NCBI GenBank assembly: GCA_016193385.1 | Contig: JACPSF010000414.1 | Location: 1-9,589 of the forward strand | Source: Deltaproteobacteria bacterium | GTDB lineage: Bacteria > Desulfobacterota_B > Binatia > UBA9968 | DNA length: 9,589 nt | Reading direction: 5' to 3' | In this document: piece by piece, positions 5,676 through 9,589 of the stretch | How the letters are laid out: every line of letters begins with the position of its first letter | Numbering within the stretch: the first letter of the stretch is position 1 | Translations under genes and position numbers: made by a program | The notes under the pieces: generated by a model | The model's database searches: none | The model's input: only the letters and a program-made list of their open reading frames with translations | Told to the model about the DNA's origin: nothing

Positions 5676-8090
5676 ATGGCAGTGCAGATGGTGGAGTTTC
5701 AATTCATCACGGGTTTGAAGCGGGCGATCTTTCGCAACCCCCGCTTGCGCGGCAGTTGGGACGGCAATGGCCGGTATTCGGATGACTGGACGGAATCTCC
5801 GATGCGGGAGGAAGTCGGGGAAGACGGGTGCCCGATCTTTAAGGCCTCGATCTCGCTTGACCTTGCCGACCAGGACAGGGCATTCAAGTGGGGCGTGGCC
5901 CTCGACGGGCCGCAGGGCAGTAATTTCTGGGGCATTCCGGCCGAAGCACAGGACGTCAATTCCGTTGAGCGCCATCGACAGTTTCGACTCAATCGTGGGG
6001 GAGGCGCGCCCCAAGTCGAACGCTACTACTTCACTTACGGGCGTTACTTAGGAGCCAACAAACACTTCGCGGCAGGAAGCGCCGCAGCCGGCCTGCGTTT
6101 TGCCGTTTGGGCGCCCAACGCGCAAAGTGTGAAAGTGGTTTTCGGAAGGCCGGCCAACGGCTACATTGCCAATGACGGCACCGGGGTTGATCCCGCACAG
6201 CCGGTGGTCGCTCTTTCCCGCTCGACTGACGGCATTTGGGAAGGCGGGCCACAGGGGGATTTTGAAACCTTCAAAAGCCTACCTTACATGTATCGTATCG
6301 TGAACGCTCAAGGGCAGACCGTCTATCGCACCGATATTTTTTCCCGCAGCCAAATCGGCAAGGGCGCCATCAATCCCGTTAAGGCCACTTGGCCGGGAAC
6401 GGTGGACACCTTGGACGGCACCGTGAGTTGCAGCGTGGTGATTGATCCCGATGTGGTGCGCCGCGGTTTCGAATCCACGTCTCCGGGAGAAGAGCCGGAT
6501 CTCATCCCGGCGGAGGAATTCTGGGCTACGGAATTCACGCTCGGTCTGCCGGTTCCCACCCGCCTCGAAGACCTCGTCATTTACGAGTTGCACGTCGGCT
6601 CATTGGGATTCGGCAGAGTCGGCCCCGGCGATTTGAGTGACGCGCTGGCCTTCCTGGATCATTTAGTTGATGTGGGCCTAAACGCCGTCGAACTGCTGCC
6701 TATGGCGGAGTTTTCAGGCAATATCGCTTGGGGCTATGGCGACAGTCACCACTTTTGTGTCGAATCCAGTGCTGGGGGCCGCGACAAATACCGCCATTTC
6801 GTGCGCGAGTGCCACCGGCGGGGCATCGCAATCATTCAGGACGTGGTCTACAATCATTATGACAATGAGGTGGAGCGCGCCCAGTGGGAATACGACTCGA
6901 CCGCTCCTGAAGAGAACATTTATTACTGGTATGAAGGGCGCTCTTCTGATTACAGGTTTTCGGATGGTGGCTATCTCGACAACGGCTCTTCCGGATACAC
7001 GCCGCGCTTCTGGGAAGAAATTGTGCGTCAGCAGTTCATCGGCAGTGCCGCCTTCCTGATCGAGGAAATGCACGTCGATGGGCTGCGCGTGGACCTAACT
7101 CAGGCGATTCACCGCGATAACGCGCTCCACGCGGATGGGCGGTCGATGGGCAACGCCAATATCTTTGGACAGAAGTTCCTGCGACAATGGAGCCGCACGC
7201 TGCGGATGATCCGGCCCACGGTGATGCTCATTGCGGAGGACCACACCGGGTGGGACGCCGTGACCAAACTGCCGGCTCAAGGCGGGTTGGGCTTTGATGC
7301 GACATGGGAAGTGGCCTTCTACCACAATTTGATCGGCGACTCCGACATGGCCGGGGACAGAGCGCGTCTCTTGAAACGAGCTGGATCCGGCGGGAATGAG
7401 GTGCTCCAGATGGACTGGTTCTCCGGCGCTCTCTACGGCAGCCAATACAGACGGGTCGTCTTCCACAAATCCCACGACGAAGCCGGCAATGCCGGTGGCA
7501 CTGCTCGGACTATGGTCACAGCGGTCAACGGCGCTCCGCTTGTTGATGCGACACGCATTGCCGCGGAGGCACGTTCTCGCGTGTGCTTTGGCTTGTCCTT
7601 GCTCTCGGCGGGAACGCCAATGTTCTTCATGGGCGAAGAGATCGGAGCGCAGAAGCGTTATACGTTCAATAACTTTCTATCGAACCGCGAAGACATTCTC
7701 GGTGAGAGGACCGGGAACGGCAAGGCGCTCTTTCGCTTTTATCAAGATCTCATCAGTCTCAGCCGCCGACTGCGCTCGATCCGTAGCCACAACATTGACA
7801 TCCTCCACCAGTCGAACCCCAATCGCGTCATTGCCTTTAAGCGGTGGAGCGGAGACGAGGAAGTCATTATCGTCGCGAGTCTCAACAACAGCTCCTTCGC
7901 TAACGGTTACGTCATTGGGAAGGATTTGCTAGCCATTCCCAACGCCGGGTGGAAAGAGGTCTTCAACAGCGATGCTGCCATCTATGGTGGCCAGAACATG
8001 GGTAGTTGGGGTGCCATTATCCCTTCCAACCAAGGTCGTCTCAACGTGGTGATCCCCGCCAGCGGATTTGTGGTGTTCGTGAAGCAATGA
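5676..8090 (+). CDS. GH13 alpha-glucan enzyme, glycogen branching enzyme-like
   Basis: An 804-residue cytoplasmic GH13 protein without signal peptide. Order: a beta-rich N-terminal domain, about 1-110, with RGSWDGNGRYSDDW and FKWGV, resembling a starch-binding or CBM48-like module; a second CBM48-type domain from about 135 (LRFAVWAPNAQSVKVVF); the barrel from about 300 (VIYELHVGSLGFG); and a C-terminal beta domain with EVFNSDAAIYGG (761-771). All four GH13 regions are intact: DVVYNH (389-394), DGLRVD (468-473, nucleophile Asp473), IAED (519-522, acid/base Glu521) and SHDE (599-602, Asp601). Domain order, SHDE and the C-terminal motif favour 1,4-alpha-glucan branching enzyme. The DVVYNH form of region I is nearer to GlgX/TreZ-type enzymes, so the exact reaction is uncertain. 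GGAGAGG (5662-5668) sets ATG 5676. No other glycogen gene is visible nearby. Confidence 0.88.
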   Translation: MAVQMVEFQFITGLKRAIFRNPRLRGSWDGNGRYSDDWTESPMREEVGEDGCPIFKASISLDLADQDRAFKWGVALDGPQGSNFWGIPAEAQDVNSVERHRQFRLNRGGGAPQVERYYFTYGRYLGANKHFAAGSAAAGLRFAVWAPNAQSVKVVFGRPANGYIANDGTGVDPAQPVVALSRSTDGIWEGGPQGDFETFKSLPYMYRIVNAQGQTVYRTDIFSRSQIGKGAINPVKATWPGTVDTLDGTVSCSVVIDPDVVRRGFESTSPGEEPDLIPAEEFWATEFTLGLPVPTRLEDLVIYELHVGSLGFGRVGPGDLSDALAFLDHLVDVGLNAVELLPMAEFSGNIAWGYGDSHHFCVESSAGGRDKYRHFVRECHRRGIAIIQDVVYNHYDNEVERAQWEYDSTAPEENIYYWYEGRSSDYRFSDGGYLDNGSSGYTPRFWEEIVRQQFIGSAAFLIEEMHVDGLRVDLTQAIHRDNALHADGRSMGNANIFGQKFLRQWSRTLRMIRPTVMLIAEDHTGWDAVTKLPAQGGLGFDATWEVAFYHNLIGDSDMAGDRARLLKRAGSGGNEVLQMDWFSGALYGSQYRRVVFHKSHDEAGNAGGTARTMVTAVNGAPLVDATRIAAEARSRVCFGLSLLSAGTPMFFMGEEIGAQKRYTFNNFLSNREDILGERTGNGKALFRFYQDLISLSRRLRSIRSHNIDILHQSNPNRVIAFKRWSGDEEVIIVASLNNSSFANGYVIGKDLLAIPNAGWKEVFNSDAAIYGGQNMGSWGAIIPSNQGRLNVVIPASGFVVFVKQ

Positions 8091-8326
8091 CGCCGAACCA
8101 CCTACGAGGCCCCCGGTTGTCAAGGGCACAGAACTCCGTTGACGAAAAAATCTTCGTCTTAGCGGCGGCATCGCCCCAGAGGTAACGCTGCTCTGAAAAT
8201 CGGTGTCAGGAAATCGGCGGAATCGGGAATCGTGAGGAAACCGCGAGAACAGGCTGTCCGACTCGTTGTTGTACCGGACGCGCAGCAGCGGCGCGCCGGT
8301 GAACTCTGCGTTGGAGGGGGAAAGAG
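8091..8326. other. Spacer between the GH13 and ankyrin genes
   Basis: This 236-bp spacer holds the second arm of the 12-bp repeat (8115-8126), a weak AT-rich hairpin GACGAA (8141-8146), 6-nt loop, TTCGTC (8153-8158), and a strong GC-rich hairpin (8273-8300). The weak hairpin may help end the GH13 transcript but lacks a proper T-run. No promoter of good quality is visible. Confidence 0.45.
8273..8300 (+). other. GC-rich hairpin upstream of the ankyrin gene
   Basis: ACCGG (8273-8277), a bulged A, CGCGC (8279-8283), a 7-nt loop, GCGCG (8291-8295), CCGGT (8296-8300): a ten-pair stem with one bulge. It ends about 12 nt before the GGAGG of the ankyrin gene. It is the strongest local RNA structure seen in this spacer. 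Whether it regulates translation, marks the 3' end of the previous transcript or is a remnant of a repeat is not known. Confidence 0.45.
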
Positions 8327-8878
8327 GTGAACAAACCGATGGGAACCAAAGCTTCGATAGTAGCCGGACTTCTCCTGACTTTTGCGACGATGGCGTATGG
8401 CGACGAGATTCACGTCGCCGCCGAGAAAGGAGACCTAAAAAAAGTCCGATCCCTCATTGCGGCTAATCCTTCGCTGGTGAACGTGGAGGGACACCAGAAT
8501 GCAACGCCTCTGCACTGGGCAGCGGCCAAGGGTCACAATGAGATTGCGGATTTTCTTATCTCCAAAAAGGCAAACCTCGAGGCGAAAGACAGATATGGAT
8601 TCACGCCGCTCTTAACCGCGGCCCAGAATGGGCAGAAAGAGGTGGTGGAGCTACTGCTGCGTCACAAGGCGAATATTGAGGCGAAGGAAAATACCGGAAA
8701 GACGTCGTTGCACTGGGCTGCTTCATTCAATCACAAGGCGGTAGTCGAGGTCTTGTTGATCAACAAAGCGGACGTCAACCCACGAGACAAGCACAACGAA
8801 ACTCCGCTGAGGAAAGCCATCCAACAGGGCTACAAGGACGTCGCCAAGGTGCTGCAGCAGTATGGAGCAAAGCAGTAG
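8327..8878 (+). CDS. Secreted ankyrin-repeat protein
   Basis: A 183-residue protein with an N-terminal signal peptide (basic MNKPMGTK, hydrophobic core of about 13 residues, probable cleavage after TMAYG at 25) and five ankyrin repeats filling the rest: about 26-58, 59-91, 92-124, 125-157 and 158-183, with the typical TPLHWAA / GHNEIADFLI pattern. The first and last repeats look like capping units. It should fold as a compact solenoid in the periplasm or outside and bind another protein; no catalytic domain is visible. GTG 8327 is chosen because GGAGG (8313-8317) is 9 nt upstream. ATG 8339, four codons later, is a real alternative, with GAGGTG at 8324-8329 as its ribosome site. Either start keeps the signal peptide. 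It appears to stand alone; partners cannot be read from context. Confidence 0.88.
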   Translation: MNKPMGTKASIVAGLLLTFATMAYGDEIHVAAEKGDLKKVRSLIAANPSLVNVEGHQNATPLHWAAAKGHNEIADFLISKKANLEAKDRYGFTPLLTAAQNGQKEVVELLLRHKANIEAKENTGKTSLHWAASFNHKAVVEVLLINKADVNPRDKHNETPLRKAIQQGYKDVAKVLQQYGAKQ

Positions 8879-8902
8879 CCCTTTAACCCACGGTGGAGTT
8901 GA

Positions 8903-8939
8903 CACGCTGAAGCGTGCCCCTCCGGGATGTCCGGGGACA
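8903..8939 (+). other. Two short palindromes after the ankyrin gene
   Basis: CACGCT (8903-8908), GA, AGCGTG (8911-8916) folds as a tight hairpin. Twelve bases on, TGTCCGGGGACA (8928-8939) is a second palindrome, continuing as GGGGACAGTATAC to 8945. No T-run follows either, so a standard intrinsic terminator is not shown. From memory, words like GGGGACAGTATAC occur near REP-associated transposase genes, but none is present here. Confidence 0.35.
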
Positions 8940-9117
8940 GTATACGGCAATTGACGGGTAATATGAGGCGGAGGCAGAGGGACTCCGAGGAATATCTCAT
9001 GCGGGAGCCGCTGGGGTCTACCAACAATGTTGATTGACGGATGTGGTGCCTTAACTATAGTGAAGGAAAAAAGAAAATTACCATAATCCCCCTATCCTCC
9101 CTCAAATCCCCCTTTCT

Positions 9118-9136
9118 CCCCCTTTGGTAAAGGGGG
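9118..9136. repeat. Core hairpin of the palindromic element
   Basis: CCCCCTTT (9118-9125), loop GGT, AAAGGGGG (9129-9136) is a perfect 8-bp stem, 9 bp with the flanking T/A. Further C-rich words on the left (9088-9092, 9108-9112) and G-rich words on the right (9162-9166, 9212-9217) extend the symmetry. Confidence 0.8.
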
Positions 9137-9237
9137 ATCGAGGAGGATTTAGGAGAGCGAGGGGGGATTTGATGTCAATTTATTTAGATCGAGGAGGATT
9201 TAGGAGAGCGAGGGGGGATTTGATGTCAATTTATTTA
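9136..9237 (+). repeat. Perfect 51-bp tandem duplication
   Basis: Positions 9136-9186 and 9187-9237 are identical over all 51 bases and directly adjacent. Each copy starts GATCGAGGAGG and ends CAATTTATTTA. The unit covers most of the right arm of the palindromic element, so the duplication arose after the palindrome or by slippage on it. Two copies without spacer rule out a CRISPR array. Confidence 0.95.
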
Positions 9238-9308
9238 ATTCCGTCACTATAGGAAGGGACATGGACACGCTGTGCTCTTTGATCTTTCCCCAAGAAATTC
9301 TTTGAAGC

Positions 9309-9336
9309 TTGACAAAGGATTCCGCCGATGTATAGT
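9309..9336 (+). promoter_or_regulatory. Sigma70-type promoter of the secreted-protein gene
   Basis: Perfect TTGACA (9309-9314), 16-bp spacer, and TATAGT (9331-9336), 5 of 6 to consensus. This is the best promoter in the window. The start would be near 9343, giving a leader of about 120 nt before ATG 9463. It begins 57 bp after the palindromic element. Confidence 0.68.
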
Positions 9337-9350
9337 CGGGCCGCTCCGAA

Positions 9351-9412
9351 GTGCCGAACCGCGGCACGGCCACACACCAAACGCCGTAATGATTCCACGT
9401 GCGGTGCCGTGC
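9351..9412 (+). promoter_or_regulatory. Leader RNA with two competing pairings
   Basis: GTGCCG (9351-9356), loop AACCG, CGGCAC (9362-9367) forms a perfect hairpin. The same right strand, extended as GCACGGC (9364-9370), can instead pair perfectly with GCCGTGC (9406-9412). The two states cannot coexist. A small hairpin ACCG (9425-9428), TTC, CGGT (9432-9435) follows. This is the layout of a leader switch, but I cannot match it to a known riboswitch class. Confidence 0.35.
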
Positions 9413-9462
9413 TTCAGGCTCAAAACCGTTCCGGTGTAATAACTTACGGGGGTAGAATTGCC

Positions 9463-9589
9463 ATGCTGAGGTTCCGAGTTGTGGCTCTCTCTATACTGCT
9501 CTCCCCCTTTCTGGGGGCGTACCAGGCGGCTCTCCCGCCAGCTACGGGGCCAGTTTCTACAACGTCCGGCGCCCAGGCGCTGGCTGCCG
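9463..9589 (+). CDS. Start of a secreted or membrane protein, cut by window edge
   Basis: The frame is open from ATG 9463 to the end (42 codons). The N-terminus is a signal peptide: MLRFR, then a hydrophobic run VVALSILLSPFLGAYQAAL, then a Pro-, Thr-, Ser- and Ala-rich stretch (PPATGPVSTTSGAQALAA) typical of a flexible region after cleavage. Likely cleavage is near GAYQA or QAA. GGGGG (9448-9452), 10 nt before the ATG, is an acceptable ribosome site, and a strong promoter with a structured leader lies upstream. The visible part has no domain that identifies the family, so the function is unknown. No lipobox cysteine is visible. Confidence 0.7.
   Translation, partial: MLRFRVVALSILLSPFLGAYQAALPPATGPVSTTSGAQALAA

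Larger units (their letters stand above)
9055..9252. mobile_element. Palindromic MITE-like element with TATAGTGA ends
   Basis: Terminal repeats CTATAGTGAAGGAA (9055-9068) and TTCCGTCACTATAG (9239-9252) match in 13 of 14 positions, the outer 9 perfectly. The ends can be read as TA target duplications (9056-9057, 9250-9251) around TAGTGA...TCACTA, as for IS630/Tc1-type insertion. The interior is a long imperfect palindrome centred on the hairpin at 9118-9136. If one copy of the 51-bp duplication (9136-9237) is removed, the arms are 71 and 73 nt and align almost end to end. There is no coding capacity, so it would need a transposase elsewhere. The termini recall Correia-type repeats (TATAG(T/C)GGATTAA, from memory), which is a likeness and not an assignment. 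Confidence 0.72.
8879..9462. other. Long gene-free stretch with palindromic element and promoter
   Basis: 584 bp without a supported gene. In order it holds two short hairpins behind the ankyrin stop (8903-8916, 8928-8939), about 100 bp in which I see nothing, a palindromic MITE-like element (9055-9252), a good promoter (9309-9336), and a structured leader (9351-9412) for the secreted protein starting at 9463. Confidence 0.65.

Noticed and set aside
8159..8413. Minus-strand frame across the ankyrin leader
   Set aside because: Low-complexity Arg/Ser/Thr-rich product with no ribosome site and overlap with the ankyrin signal peptide. I considered a transposase relic but could not recognise one.
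9136..9237. CRISPR array
   Set aside because: The two 51-bp copies are directly adjacent with no spacer, and no cas gene is present.
9337..9462. Cyclic di-GMP or fluoride riboswitch
   Set aside because: The conserved core words of these classes are not present; only generic competing stems can be supported.

Overview
This window is a piece of a bacterial chromosome of moderately high GC. It holds a conserved housekeeping block on the left and a looser accessory region on the right. All convincing genes are on the + strand. The order nadC - birA - coaX - EF-G-like GTPase, the two Sec-type N-termini, and a palindromic TA-flanked repeat built on CCCCCTTT/AAAGGGGG suggest a Gram-negative, non-model lineage such as Desulfobacterota, Methylomirabilota/NC10 or Nitrospirota. 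That placement is inference; no marker here fixes the taxon.

Region 1 (1-3889) reads as one operon. It contains the 3' end of nadC (NAD synthesis), birA (biotin protein ligase without the DNA-binding domain), coaX (type III pantothenate kinase) and a full-length EF-G paralogue. In the paralogue the PGH motif has become PGY and NKxD has become SKME, while the domain IV tip is retained. Gaps between genes run from a short overlap to about 30 bp.

Region 2 (3890-5370) begins with a spacer of repeated GCTCGTG-type words, followed by a 66-residue four-cysteine zinc-ribbon protein. A 355-bp gene-poor spacer follows, with a weak promoter and a 14-bp perfect palindrome. It leads to a high-GC pair: a DoxX-like membrane protein and a GFA/CENP-V-type zinc protein.

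Region 3 (5371-8090) has a leader with an extended -10 promoter whose spacer is a perfect inverted repeat. It is followed by an 804-residue GH13 enzyme resembling glycogen branching enzyme, with all catalytic residues present and an extra N-terminal beta-rich domain. A perfect 12-bp inverted repeat flanks this gene.

Region 4 (8091-9589) has a leader with a strong hairpin, a secreted five-repeat ankyrin protein, and a stretch without genes. That stretch holds a roughly 198-bp palindromic MITE-like element with TATAGTGA-type ends and an internal perfect 51-bp tandem duplication. Beyond it lie a strong sigma70-type promoter, a leader of about 120 nt with two competing pairings, and the start of a secreted protein cut by the window edge.

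I did not find a clearly new multi-gene defence or metabolic system. The most interesting items are the palindromic element, the divergent EF-G in a cofactor operon, and the structured leader at the right edge.
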